From Myxococcales bacterium (lineage in GTDB: Bacteria > Myxococcota_A > Polyangia > Polyangiales > Polyangiaceae): DNA of 64,000 nucleotides. Positions 42,395-51,228 of this stretch are shown here, piece by piece. Position numbers and translations under genes: made by a program. Every line of letters starts with the position of its first letter. Position 1 is the first letter of the stretch. The stretch is from positions 62,001 through 126,000 of the forward strand of contig JADJKB010000008.1 in the NCBI GenBank assembly GCA_016706225.1, given 5' to 3'. Under the pieces are notes generated by a model. It was not told the origin of the DNA, made no database searches, and worked only from the letters and a program-made list of their open reading frames with translations.

Positions 42395-43278
42395 CAGCGG
42401 TTGACGCGCCGCGGGACGAAGCGGCCCTGTTCGAGCACGAACCGCGTGGGTGCTTCGGGGTTTTCGGGGGCAGCTGAGGGTTCGGGGAAGAGCGGGTCAC
42501 CCGGCAGCGCCAGCACCATGCACTCGCCGTCCATGGCAAAGAAGGGACAGATGGGCTCGAGCGGGTGTGCCCGCGCGATCACCCGCGCGTGTTCGATGTC
42601 CGAGGCACTCGCCAAGAGCTGCACGGTTTGAAGCGTCGGCGGCGCCAGGAAGAGCTCGTCATTCGCCCAGGCATCCAAGATCTCCTGCGGCTTGCCCCAG
42701 AAGCTGGCCGTGGTCTCGTGCGCGTCGTGTTTCCCGCTCTGACCCTCGGGCGCGGCGAGCACGTAAAAGCGCGTATCGAATCTCCGTTCTTCTGCCAGTG
42801 GGGTGACCCAACGCGCCATCAGCTCCAGGGCGCCGACGTCCAGGTTGAAACCGCGCTCGCCGAGCAGCTGCATGAACGCGAGTGCATCATCGGGCGTGCC
42901 CGATGTGCGCGTCGCAAGGTCGGCGCGCAGAGCATCGATGGTGCCGTCATCGAGCACCACGCCGCTGAGGGGCAAGATGCCGGCCTCTTCGAACAGCTCG
43001 CGCAGCGCAGCGATGGCAAACGCGCGTGACGTGAGAACATCGGTGGCCGCCTGACCCGCGCGCTCTCCAAGTGGCGTCGACTGGGAGACCCACGCGGGCG
43101 AGCGGTCGGCCTCTGCGACCTTGCCCCCGGGGAAGACGACTGCGCCGCCCAGGAAGCCGGACTTGGCGTGACGTTTCACACAGAAGAGCTCGACGCCGTT
43201 CGGCGATTCACGGATCACCACCACGGTGGCGGCGTCCCTCGGCTGGGCCGGGGGGCGTGAAGGATCGAAGCGGAGCAC
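42394..43278 (-). CDS. NUDIX hydrolase, NUDT19-like
   Basis: A 294-residue nucleotide/CoA-type pyrophosphohydrolase. The NUDIX box is split by an insertion: GGAVVFPGGKVAEAD begins near residue 45, then FAIAALRELFEEAGIL near 87-102 supplies the REXXEEXG core with the metal-binding glutamates. This long insertion is typical of the NUDT19/RNPE-like group, which often acts on CoA derivatives. The remaining chain has the group's helical C-terminal part, including 'RRFDTRFYVLAAPEGQSGKH' and HDAHETTASFWGKPQEIL. The ATG at 43278 lies 112 bp from the divergent dksA-like gene. Its stop codon touches the palindromic element. Substrate is inference. Confidence 0.88.
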   Translation of the reverse strand: MLRFDPSRPPAQPRDAATVVVIRESPNGVELFCVKRHAKSGFLGGAVVFPGGKVAEADRSPAWVSQSTPLGERAGQAATDVLTSRAFAIAALRELFEEAGILPLSGVVLDDGTIDALRADLATRTSGTPDDALAFMQLLGERGFNLDVGALELMARWVTPLAEERRFDTRFYVLAAPEGQSGKHDAHETTASFWGKPQEILDAWANDELFLAPPTLQTVQLLASASDIEHARVIARAHPLEPICPFFAMDGECMVLALPGDPLFPEPSAAPENPEAPTRFVLEQGRFVPRRVNR

Positions 43279-43390
43279 GCGCGGGCAGCATAGCCAAAAT
43301 CAGCGGAATCTGCCCGGCTTGGGCGGGGGACGCAGGCTGCATTGACGACGCGAAGGCGGCGCCTTAGGTTCGGGGGCTTCGGAGCGCCAG

Positions 43391-43804
43391 ATGGCAACGA
43401 AATCGAGCGAAAAAGCCGCACCCACCAATACTGAGGCGAAGCTGACGAAAGCTCAGCTGAAGAAGTTCAAGGATCTGCTCGATACGAAGCGGATGGAGAT
43501 CATCCGCAAGGCGCAGCAGACGCTCAACGAGGACATGACTCTCGACGCCAACGACTTGCCGGATGAAATGGATCTCGCTTCGAGCGAGTACCTCCAGTCT
43601 TTCACGTTCCGCCTGCGCGGGCGCGAGAAGGTGTTCCTCGACAAGATCCAGAAGGCCCTCGAAAAGATCGAGTCGGGCAATTTTGGAGTGTGCGACGACT
43701 GTAGCGAGCGCATCTCAGCGAAACGTCTCGAGGCCCGCCCCGAGACGACGCTGTGCATCCGTTGCAAAGAAGATCAGGAACGGGTCGAAAAAGACTTCGG
43801 CTGA
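43391..43804 (+). CDS. DksA/TraR-family zinc-finger transcription factor
   Basis: A 137-residue RNA-polymerase secondary-channel regulator of the DksA type, which works with (p)ppGpp to retune stable-RNA and biosynthetic promoters. An N-terminal helical coiled coil (about 20-95) contains the acidic tip DANDLPDEMD (52-61). The zinc knuckle is CDDCSERISAKRLEARPETTLCIRC, with Cys101, Cys104, Cys122 and Cys125 all present. Length and zinc spacing match DksA. The 5' end (GAGCGCC before ATG 43391) is short. It is divergent from the NUDIX gene and convergent with uvrA. Myxobacteria have several DksA-like genes, so a paralog-specific symbol is not given. Confidence 0.9.
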   Translation: MATKSSEKAAPTNTEAKLTKAQLKKFKDLLDTKRMEIIRKAQQTLNEDMTLDANDLPDEMDLASSEYLQSFTFRLRGREKVFLDKIQKALEKIESGNFGVCDDCSERISAKRLEARPETTLCIRCKEDQERVEKDFG

Positions 43805-43843
43805 GGTCGGCCGCGAGCCGCGTTCGCCGTTCCGTTCGGGCGC

Positions 43844-46777
43844 TCAGCGCTTGCGGGCATTGGAGCGTCGGCTGACGGGCGGCTGTTGTTTGGCAACACC
43901 GCTTCGGGGTCCGGTGCCGGACGGCGGCGGTTTGCCCGTCTTCGCGCCCGGAACGTGACGCTCGAGCACCTCTCTCAGGTAGCGCCCGGTGTGGGTATCA
44001 GTTTCGGCAACCTGCTCGGGGGTGCCACTCGCGACGATGCGTCCACCGCCCTCGCCGCCTTCCGGCCCCATGTCCACGATCCAGTCCGCGCACGCGACGA
44101 GCTCCATGTTGTGTTCGATGACCACGATGGAATTGCCCGCGTCCCTGAGGCCAGAGAGCGCCAGGGTGAGCAGCTCGATGTCCTGAAAGTGGAGCCCAGT
44201 CGTCGGTTCGTCCAGCACGTAGAGCGTGCTCCCCGTCGCCTTGCGGGCGAGCTCCGTCGCCAGTTTCACGCGTTGGGCCTCGCCGCCCGAGAGGGTCGTC
44301 GCCGGTTGTCCGAGCTTGACGTAACCAAGACCCACCTGGCGCAGCGCGGCTAGGCGCTGCGCGATGCGCGGGAGGGACTCGAAGAGGTCGTACGCCTCGT
44401 CAACCGTCAGCTCCAACGCCTCCGCGATGGCGAGCCCGCGGTATTTGATCTCCAGCGTCTCGCGGTTGTAGCGACGCCCGCCGCAGGCATCACAGGTCAC
44501 GTACACGTCCGGAAGGAAGTGCATCTCGACACGCAGCACTCCGTCGCCTTGGCAGGCCTCGCAGCGCCCGCCCTTCACGTTGAACGAAAAGCGGCCCGGC
44601 TTGTAGCCGCGTGCGCGGGCGTCCGGTAGCCCGGAGTAGATCTCCCGAAGGTGCGTGAAGATGCCCGTGTAGGTCGCCGGGTTCGAGCGCGGTGTGCGGC
44701 CGATTGGTGCCTGGTCGATACTGATGACCTTGTCGATCTGCGCGAGCCCTTCGATGCGGTCGCACGGACCAACCCAGCCCGTTGCTCCGTACAGCTCAGC
44801 GCGCGCGGCCGACAGCAGCGTGTCGACGATCAGACTGCTCTTGCCGGAACCGCTGACGCCGGTCACGGCGGTGATGCAGCCGAGCGGGATCTCGAGCGTG
44901 ACGTCGTTCAGGTTGTGGGCCCGGGCGCCAATCACCGACAGCTTCTTCTTTCCGGGTTTCACCCGGACCTTGGGCAGGGGCAGGCGCTTTTCCCCGGACA
45001 GATACGGTCCGGTGACGGAGTTCGGGTTCGCCATCAGCTCAGCCGGCGTGCCTTGCGCGACGATGGTGCCGCCGTGGGCGCCGGCACCCGGACCCATGTC
45101 GACGATGAAGTCCGCCGCGAGGATGGCGTCCCGGTCGTGTTCCACGACGATCACACTGTTGCCCTTTTCGACCAGGCGGCGCACGGCGACCAGGAGGCGC
45201 GCGTTGTCGCGCGCGTGCAGTCCAACGCTGGGTTCGTCCAGCACGTAGAGCACGCCGACCAACGAGGCGCCGATCTGAGTGGCGAGCCGGATGCGCTGGC
45301 CCTCGCCGCCCGACAGGGTGAATGCTGGCCGATCCAGCGTGAGGTAGTCGAGCCCAACGTCGATCAAGAACCCCGTGCGCTCGATCACCGCTTTGAGCAG
45401 CGGTTTTGCGATCGCGGCGTCTCGACCGACCATAGATTCGCTCTCGGACAGCTCTGCCAAGAATAGCTTGAGCTTTCGCAAGGGCAGCGTGCTGACCTCC
45501 GAGATGGCGCGGCCGCCGAGCTTGACCGCCAGCGCCTCGGGGCGAAGACGGCGACCGCCGCACGCATCACAGATCTGGCTGACGACGAAACGCCCGAGGT
45601 CCTCCGGCCCGATCGCGCCGTCGTAGTCGTCGTGGTCTTCCTGGTCTTCGAGCTCGCCGGTCTCGAGCATGCGACCGAGGCGAACGACGATGCCTTCGTA
45701 GCCTTTCTGACCCTTCTTGCGGCCGCTGCCGAGCAAGATCGCTTGCCGCTGCGCCTCGGGCAAATCCTGCCAAGGTTTGTCCGGGTTGACGCCCAGCGCA
45801 TCGACCAGCGCTGCGACTTCGGTCGCGGTCGAGAGGGAGCCGCGCCGACCGAACGCCGCGACTGCACCTTCGCGCAGGGTGCGGGTCTCGTCCGGCACCA
45901 CCCGGCCCGGATCGATCGCCGAGCGCATGCCGAGCCCGTCGCAGGTCGGACAGGCGCCGTGCGGGCTGTTGAAGGAGAAGAGTCGAGGCTCGAGCGGGGG
46001 CAAGGTGAGCCCGTATTCCCACGAGACCAGCCGCTCGCTCATCACCACGGGCTCGGTGCCGTCGACCGGGTCGATGAGGACCGTGCCGTCTCCGAGCTTG
46101 AGCGCGAGCTCCACCGAGTCGGTGACCCGCCCCTTCACGCCGTCTTTCACCACGATGCGATCGACGACCACGTCGAGGTCGTGGGTCTTGGATTTGTCGA
46201 GCGAGAGCTCTTCACCGAGATCGATCTGCACGCCGTCGACCCGTGCCCGCACGAAGCCGTCGCGCCGCAGCTGGTCGAGCTCGGTCCATAGATCCCCTTT
46301 TCGCTTGCGAGCGACGGGCGCGAGGATGGCGCTCTTGGCGCCTTCGCCGCGGGCTACCACGGCATCGACGATTTCCTGGACCGTGTGGGCTCTGAGCACC
46401 TTTCCCGAGATGGGACAGTGCGGGACGCCGACGCGAGCGAACAGCAGCCGCAGGTAGTCCGCAATTTCCGTCACCGTCCCCACCGTCGAGCGTGGGCTCT
46501 TGCCGAGGGCGCGCTGTTCGATGGCGATGGCGGGGCTCAGACCCTCGATGCTCTCGACCCGTGGCTTGGGGAGCTGGTCGAGGAACTGGCGCGCGTACGC
46601 CGAGAGGGACTCGACGTAGCGGCGCTGGCCTTCGGCGTAGATCGTGTCGAAGGCGAGCGAGGACTTGCCGGAGCCACTGGGTCCGGTGATCACCACCAAG
46701 CGATTGCGGGGCAGCTCGCAGCTGACCTCTTTCAGGTTGTGCTGCGAGGCAGCTCGCACGACGAGCGTGTCCACCAT
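43844..46777 (-). CDS. uvrA: UvrABC excinuclease subunit A
   Basis: A 977-residue damage sensor of nucleotide excision repair; dimers load UvrB on lesions. Both ABC halves are complete. Half one has Walker A GPSGSGKSS (residues 32-40), zinc-type motifs CPTCDGLG and CDACGGRRL, signature LSGGEGQRIRLATQIG, Walker B VLYVLDEPSVGLHARD. Half two has GVSGSGKSSLIVDTLL, the C-terminal zinc finger CEACQGDG...CDACGGRRYN, LSGGEAQRVKLATELA and LYVLDEPTTGLHFQD. Length is typical (940-980). The C-terminal tail after GRYLREVLERH is a species-specific basic extension. The ATG (46777) begins the usual MVDTLVVRAA start. Confidence 0.97.
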   Translation of the reverse strand: MVDTLVVRAASQHNLKEVSCELPRNRLVVITGPSGSGKSSLAFDTIYAEGQRRYVESLSAYARQFLDQLPKPRVESIEGLSPAIAIEQRALGKSPRSTVGTVTEIADYLRLLFARVGVPHCPISGKVLRAHTVQEIVDAVVARGEGAKSAILAPVARKRKGDLWTELDQLRRDGFVRARVDGVQIDLGEELSLDKSKTHDLDVVVDRIVVKDGVKGRVTDSVELALKLGDGTVLIDPVDGTEPVVMSERLVSWEYGLTLPPLEPRLFSFNSPHGACPTCDGLGMRSAIDPGRVVPDETRTLREGAVAAFGRRGSLSTATEVAALVDALGVNPDKPWQDLPEAQRQAILLGSGRKKGQKGYEGIVVRLGRMLETGELEDQEDHDDYDGAIGPEDLGRFVVSQICDACGGRRLRPEALAVKLGGRAISEVSTLPLRKLKLFLAELSESESMVGRDAAIAKPLLKAVIERTGFLIDVGLDYLTLDRPAFTLSGGEGQRIRLATQIGASLVGVLYVLDEPSVGLHARDNARLLVAVRRLVEKGNSVIVVEHDRDAILAADFIVDMGPGAGAHGGTIVAQGTPAELMANPNSVTGPYLSGEKRLPLPKVRVKPGKKKLSVIGARAHNLNDVTLEIPLGCITAVTGVSGSGKSSLIVDTLLSAARAELYGATGWVGPCDRIEGLAQIDKVISIDQAPIGRTPRSNPATYTGIFTHLREIYSGLPDARARGYKPGRFSFNVKGGRCEACQGDGVLRVEMHFLPDVYVTCDACGGRRYNRETLEIKYRGLAIAEALELTVDEAYDLFESLPRIAQRLAALRQVGLGYVKLGQPATTLSGGEAQRVKLATELARKATGSTLYVLDEPTTGLHFQDIELLTLALSGLRDAGNSIVVIEHNMELVACADWIVDMGPEGGEGGGRIVASGTPEQVAETDTHTGRYLREVLERHVPGAKTGKPPPSGTGPRSGVAKQQPPVSRRSNARKR

Positions 46778-46896
46778 TTCGGGACCGACAGACTAGCGCC
46801 GGTAGCGCGGGAACGGCAGCCCCGTGGGCGGTGAAGGGGGACGGTTCCGCCCGGAAGTTGGCCGAAGAACGCCACCCGAGCATAACGGGGTCGCCC

Positions 46897-47823
46897 GTGA
46901 TTCCGCCCGACCTCAGCCCGCTAATCCCGCTCCTGGTGGCGATCTTGCCGCTACCGAGCGTGATTTCGCCTCAGGCCCAGCTGGCCGCAGCGTCCGCCGT
47001 GAGCGTGGGAGTGGTGGCGGAGCTGCCGGCGCCCTGCCCGGCAGACATGGCCTTGGTCGACGGCAGCTCGTGTCCCGCAGTGGAGTACCAGTGCGAGCGG
47101 TTTGTCAGCGAGTCGAGCCCGAGCTGCGCCGAGTACGCGCGCAAGCCCGAATGTCGTTACAACGAGGAGCCGCGCCGATTTTGCGTCGATCGCTACGAGT
47201 GGCCGAACCGAGTGGGGGAGAAACCCGCGGTGTTTGCCACGTGGTACGACGCAAAACGTTCCTGCGCGAGCGCGGGCAAGCGGCTGTGCCAGCGCAGTGA
47301 ATGGACGTTGGCGTGCGAGGGCCCCAAGCGCGCGCCCTATCCCTACGGCTGGGAGCGATTTCCGAGCCCGTGCAACGTGAGCCGACCGGTCGAGGAGGCG
47401 GACGCCAAGAAGCTCGTGGCTCCAGGCACCCGCGATGCGGAGATCGCGCGACTCTGGCAGGCTGATCCGATCGGCAGTCACCCGGATTGTGTGAGCGCGT
47501 TCGGCGCCTACGACATGGTCGGCAACGTGGACGAATGGACCGACAACTCGGAGGAGGGTAGCGCGCAGATCTCCACTCTCAATGGAGGCTACTGGGGTCC
47601 GGTCCGCAATACCTGTCGGTTGACGACCCGGAGCCACGGTCCCGAGTTTCAGTTTTACCAGATCGGGTTTCGCTGCTGCGCTGACACCGCAGACGGCATC
47701 TCGCCGATGTTGCCTCCGGATCCACAACCGAAACAGGCGCTCGACCAGAAGAAGGGGCCGGACGGCTGGCCCGTGGCGGTGAGTGAGGATCATCATCCCG
47801 GCACCTCCGAGCCGAGCGGCTAG
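46897..47823 (+). CDS. Secreted FGE/sulfatase-modifying-factor-like protein (first of tandem pair)
   Basis: A 308-residue exported protein with the formylglycine-generating-enzyme (SUMF1/EgtB) fold. A hydrophobic N-terminus (IPLLVAILPLPSVISPQAQ) follows the likely GTG start at 46897; a GTG at 46831 is also open but less signal-like. A Cys-rich stretch (PCPADMALVDGSSCPAVEYQ) precedes core motifs: RRFCVDRYEWPN, AKRLCQRSEWTLACEG (from 'GKRLCQRSEW'), YDMVGNVDEWTD, LNGGYWGPVRNTCR, and FYQIGFRCC. FGE catalysis needs two cysteines in the region after GGS; here only one is present (NTCR), so this is likely a structural or binding paralog. Tandem with a close paralog 17 bp downstream. Confidence 0.82.
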   Translation: MIPPDLSPLIPLLVAILPLPSVISPQAQLAAASAVSVGVVAELPAPCPADMALVDGSSCPAVEYQCERFVSESSPSCAEYARKPECRYNEEPRRFCVDRYEWPNRVGEKPAVFATWYDAKRSCASAGKRLCQRSEWTLACEGPKRAPYPYGWERFPSPCNVSRPVEEADAKKLVAPGTRDAEIARLWQADPIGSHPDCVSAFGAYDMVGNVDEWTDNSEEGSAQISTLNGGYWGPVRNTCRLTTRSHGPEFQFYQIGFRCCADTADGISPMLPPDPQPKQALDQKKGPDGWPVAVSEDHHPGTSEPSG

Positions 47824-47840
47824 GGCCCATCCCGGTGCCG

Positions 47841-48743
47841 ATGGTGGCCGCGCGACAAGCACAGACAGGGCGATTCACCCGCACAGGTCGTGCCGCCCTA
47901 CTCGCCGGCTTGGTGCTGTTGTCGGTATCGGGCGCGCTGGTCGCGGCTCGGCGACTCTCCGGGCTGCCTGAGCAGCGAATGTTGCACGTGCCGGGTCCGG
48001 CGCTCAGCGGCGTCGTGGTTTCCTCCGCGCCCGCCGCGTCTCAGCCGGCGCCGGCGGCCCCTGCAAGATGTGCCGACGGCATGCTGATGGTCGAGGGGAT
48101 CTACTGTCCCTACGTTGGGCATCGCTGTGTCGAGTGGCTCCAGGAGAAACGGGACCGCTGCCGGCGCTACGATGAGAAGACGATCCTGTGCGAGGGGCTC
48201 AAGGTGAAGAAGAGCTTCTGCATGGACCGCTTCGAGTACCCGAATCAGCAGGGTGTCTACCCCGTGGTCATGGCGAGCTGGGTGGATGCCGAGCAAGCCT
48301 GCCTCGCGGAGGGCAAGCGTCTGTGCACCGAGAGCGAGTGGACGTTTGCCTGTGAGGGCGAGAAGATGGTTCCGTATCCCTATGGCTTCGAGCGGCGAGC
48401 GGATGCGTGCAACATCGACCGTCACTATCGCGACCCGGACTTCTCGGCTTTCTCCCACGACCGCCAGATATCCGAAGAAGTGTCGCGGCTCGACCAACGG
48501 GTGCAGAGCGGTTCCATGTCCGCGTGTGTGAGTCCCTTCGGGATCCACGATATGACCGGCAACGTCGACGAGTGGGTGGTCAACGAGGATCCGGCCATCG
48601 ACAAGGGCGAGGACGTGTCGGGGCTCAAGGGCGGGTACTGGGGTCCCATCCGTGCGCGCTGTAGGCCGGTGACCAACTCGCACAATCGGTGGTTCCGATT
48701 TTACCAGGCCGGATTTCGCTGCTGCGCCGATCCCAAACCCTGA
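47841..48743 (+). CDS. Secreted FGE/sulfatase-modifying-factor-like protein (second of tandem pair)
   Basis: A 300-residue paralog of the preceding gene. A membrane-type N-terminus (RAALLAGLVLLSVSGALVAA) is followed by a Pro/Ala linker and the same Cys-rich block (CADGMLMVEGIYCPYVGHRC). Core motifs: KSFCMDRFEYPNQQGVYPVV, EGKRLCTESEWTFACEGE, YPYGFERRADACN, IHDMTGNVDEWVV, LKGGYWGPIRARCRPVTNSH, FYQAGFRCCAD. The shared GGYWGP(V/I)R..CR signature and paired C-terminal CC identify recent tandem duplication. Start: ATG 47841 chosen, GTG 47835 possible. No sulfatase gene is nearby, and one active-site cysteine is missing, so a maturation role is unlikely. The 178 bp to the next tRNA hold nothing I can support. 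Confidence 0.83.
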   Translation: MVAARQAQTGRFTRTGRAALLAGLVLLSVSGALVAARRLSGLPEQRMLHVPGPALSGVVVSSAPAASQPAPAAPARCADGMLMVEGIYCPYVGHRCVEWLQEKRDRCRRYDEKTILCEGLKVKKSFCMDRFEYPNQQGVYPVVMASWVDAEQACLAEGKRLCTESEWTFACEGEKMVPYPYGFERRADACNIDRHYRDPDFSAFSHDRQISEEVSRLDQRVQSGSMSACVSPFGIHDMTGNVDEWVVNEDPAIDKGEDVSGLKGGYWGPIRARCRPVTNSHNRWFRFYQAGFRCCADPKP

Positions 48744-48921
48744 CCGGCCGCCCGGGTCTGCCGTGAAATCGTCGCGAAAGGCCGAGAGCGGCCCGAACCG
48801 CGTCGGCTGTTGCCCCACCCGCGGCGTTCGACTAGGTTTCCGGGCGTGGAGCTTGCATGGGTCCGCGTTCCTTCCCAGTCGCCTAAACCCGGCCGAAGGT
48901 GCGCCCCCAATTCGAGCCGGC

Positions 48922-48995
48922 GGGCCTATAGCTCAATCGGTCAGAGTCCCCGGCTCATAACCGGGCAGTTCCTGGTTCGAACCCAGGTGGGCCCA
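48922..48995 (+). tRNA. tRNA with CAT anticodon (elongator Met or Ile2)
   Basis: A 74-nt cloverleaf with acceptor GGGCCTA/TGGGCCC (one U-G pair), anticodon loop CTCATAA (CAT), T-arm CTGGTTCGAACCCAG, discriminator A. The 3' CCA is not encoded. G1-C72 is paired and the anticodon stem lacks the three G-C pairs of initiator tRNA, so it is not fMet. Choice between Met and lysidine-modified Ile2 is not possible by eye. Confidence 0.9.
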
Positions 48996-49042
48996 CAAAC
49001 GTTCTACGGGGGATCCTCAACGCCAGGGAGCCGTGTTCGTCC

Positions 49043-49804
49043 GTGAAATTGCAAGCTCAAATCGACGCCCTCGAACGCCTCACAGCTTTGGATTCGGAGC
49101 TCAAAGACCTCCAAGAGCAGCTCGCTCGCGAGCGAGAGGAGCTCGCTACCAAGCGGCAGTCGCTGCAAGACCTCGACGGCAAGATCACGCGTGATCGCCA
49201 GAGTGTCGAGGACATGGAGCGCATGCGGAACGAGCTGATGCTCGAGCTGCGGCAGATGAGCAATCAGATCGAGAAGTCCAGGGAGAAACTCTCCCGCTGC
49301 CGCACGGAACGCGAGGCCAATGCTGCGCAGCGCGAGGTCGAGGAGCTTCGCAAGCTGTTTCGTGATCGAGAGATCGAGATCGAACGACTGAACGGGCTCG
49401 CCGAATCCGCCCGCGCCGGCATCGAGACCACCACCGTCGATCGCGATCAGATTTCCGGTGAGCTCGGTGAGACCGAAGGGGCGACGACCACTCGCCTCAG
49501 CGAGGCCGAGGCCCAGGCCGCGGAGAAGGAAAAGGCTCGCAAGGAGCTGGTCGCCTTGGTCCTGCCGACGCTCTATCGACGCTACGAGCTGGTGCGCAAA
49601 CGCCGCGGCACCGCCCTGGCCCACACGACCGAGGGCACGTGCAGCGAGTGCCACATGCGCCTACCGCCGATGCTCTACCAGCAGCTGCGCCAGAGCGACG
49701 ACTTCGGCCAGTGCCCGAGCTGCAACCGCATCTTGTACTTCCGCATCGACGTGCCGTCCGACGAGGCATCTCAGTCGGAGGAAGGCCCGTCCACGGGGGC
49801 GTGA
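49043..49804 (+). CDS. Coiled-coil protein with C4 zinc ribbon (YbjC/DUF164-type)
   Basis: A 253-residue cytoplasmic protein. The first 165 residues are an almost continuous coiled coil ('LERLTALDSELKDLQEQLAR' onward, many Glu/Arg/Leu heptads). Then a zinc ribbon: CSECHMRLPPMLYQQLRQSDDFGQCPSC, four cysteines in CxxC pairs. This is the pattern of the widespread 'C4-type zinc ribbon' family that binds nucleic acid or ribosome-associated partners. The GTG at 49043 has AGGGAG upstream and directly follows tRNA-CAT. A zinc-ribbon Ser/Thr kinase begins 40 bp after the stop, so co-transcription is likely. Confidence 0.85.
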   Translation: MKLQAQIDALERLTALDSELKDLQEQLAREREELATKRQSLQDLDGKITRDRQSVEDMERMRNELMLELRQMSNQIEKSREKLSRCRTEREANAAQREVEELRKLFRDREIEIERLNGLAESARAGIETTTVDRDQISGELGETEGATTTRLSEAEAQAAEKEKARKELVALVLPTLYRRYELVRKRRGTALAHTTEGTCSECHMRLPPMLYQQLRQSDDFGQCPSCNRILYFRIDVPSDEASQSEEGPSTGA

Positions 49805-49844
49805 GCGCCGTGCTGATCAGGGCATCAGGGGGGTCGGAAGGCGC

Positions 49845-51149
49845 ATGAAGGCCTGTTCCGAGTGCAACCGGCTGTACCCCGACGACGCGGGCTTCTGTCC
49901 CGTCGACGGCAAGGAGCTGGTCAGCGCCACGCTGGCGCCGGTCGCCGCAGCCGACGATGACGCGCGCATCGGCCAGGTGATGTGCAGCCGCTACCAGGTT
50001 CGGCGCGTCGTGGCGGACGGCGGCATGGGCCGCGTCTACGAGGCCCTCGACATGGTGGAGCGGCGCAACGTCGCCCTGAAGATCCTCCACCCGGACGTCG
50101 CGACCGACAACGTGTCGCTCGAGCGCTTCAAGCGCGAGTTCGAGGTCAGCCAGCTGTTGCCTCACAATCACATCGTGGAGGTCAGCGATTTTCAGGCGAC
50201 CCACGACGGCAGCTACGCACTGGTGATGGAGTTCCTCTACGGTGAGGAGCTGCGCGCGATGCTCAAGCGGGAGCAGGTCATGCCGCCGGAGCGGGTGATC
50301 CGCATGATCAGCCAGATTGCGCTGGCGCTCGACGAGGCGCACGCCCGGAAGCTGGTGCACCGCGATCTGAAGCCCGACAACGTGTTTCTGTGTCAGACGC
50401 GCGAGGGCGACATCGTCAAGATCCTCGATTTCGGCTCGGTCAAGGACAAGAGCGATCCGGCGAAAAAGCTGACGGTGATGGGCACGACCATCGGCTCGCC
50501 CTACTACATGGCCCCCGAGCAGGCACAGGGGCTCGAGACGCTGGACCACCGCGCCGACGTCTGGGCCCTTGCCGCGATCTCGTACGAGTGTTTGACCGGT
50601 ACCGTTCCGTTCAAGGGCAACAACGGCCCGAGCATCTTGCTCGAGATCCTGACGAAAGATCCCACGCCGCCGAGCGTGGCCGCAGCCGGTCGAGCGCATA
50701 CCGTCCCGCCGACGGTGGACCGGGTGATGGTGCACGCCTTCAAGAAGAATCCCTCCCTCCGGATCGGCTCCGTCGGCGCCTTCGCCGATGCACTCGGCCA
50801 CGCCTTTGGGCTCACGGGCACACACCAGGAGTGGGCCACCGTGCCCCAGGACCAGCTTGGAGCGACGGTCACCGCGCGGCTCCCGGAGATGATGGTCGCC
50901 GCCGCTCCTCCGCCCGCCGACGCGGCCGACAACTTCTTCGGCGAGAGCGAGGCCTTCGGTGCGCAGTCCATGGGGGTTTCGCCTGCGGCCATGGGCGCGC
51001 ATCCGATGGCTCCGCAGGGTGTGTATCAGGATGACCTGGTCCCCATGGGTGTGCCCAAGTCCGGCAATTTCGGGCTGCTCCTGGCGGTCGCCGTTGGGGG
51101 CATCGCGCTGCTGGTTGGTGTGTTGATCGTCGTCGTCCTGTTTCGCTGA
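49845..51149 (+). CDS. Zinc-ribbon Ser/Thr protein kinase, tail-anchored
   Basis: A 434-residue Hanks-type kinase. The N-terminus is a partial zinc ribbon (CSECNRLYPDDAGFCPVDG: Cys4, Cys7, Cys18, with Asp in the fourth place, as often in this family). Kinase domain about 50-320: glycine loop VADGGMGRVYEA, VAIK-type lysine VALKIL, catalytic HRDLKPDN, DFGSVKD, APE as APEQAQG, and a VWALAAISYE segment. The linker is Pro/Ala/Met-rich, and a C-terminal helix (NFGLLLAVAVGGIALLVGVLIVVVLF) anchors it. All catalytic residues are present. Such kinases can supply phosphothreonine to FHA proteins; whether it feeds the FHA proteins at 20891 or 36806 is not shown. Confidence 0.9.
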   Translation: MKACSECNRLYPDDAGFCPVDGKELVSATLAPVAAADDDARIGQVMCSRYQVRRVVADGGMGRVYEALDMVERRNVALKILHPDVATDNVSLERFKREFEVSQLLPHNHIVEVSDFQATHDGSYALVMEFLYGEELRAMLKREQVMPPERVIRMISQIALALDEAHARKLVHRDLKPDNVFLCQTREGDIVKILDFGSVKDKSDPAKKLTVMGTTIGSPYYMAPEQAQGLETLDHRADVWALAAISYECLTGTVPFKGNNGPSILLEILTKDPTPPSVAAAGRAHTVPPTVDRVMVHAFKKNPSLRIGSVGAFADALGHAFGLTGTHQEWATVPQDQLGATVTARLPEMMVAAAPPPADAADNFFGESEAFGAQSMGVSPAAMGAHPMAPQGVYQDDLVPMGVPKSGNFGLLLAVAVGGIALLVGVLIVVVLFR

Positions 51150-51211
51150 GACGAACCCCCCGGGCGGCGACCCGAGTCCACCTGGCAGCTGTGGCCCGAC
51201 GCCGGGCCGTG

Positions 51212-51220
51212 TGGTATCGA
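51212..51220 (+). promoter_or_regulatory. Extended -10-like element TGGTATCGA before the lipoprotein gene
   Basis: It lies 8 nt before ATG 51229, spaced as at 9941 and 51889. No clear -35 is seen. A near-leaderless transcript is suggested. Confidence 0.3.
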
Positions 51221-51228
51221 GAGCTGTC

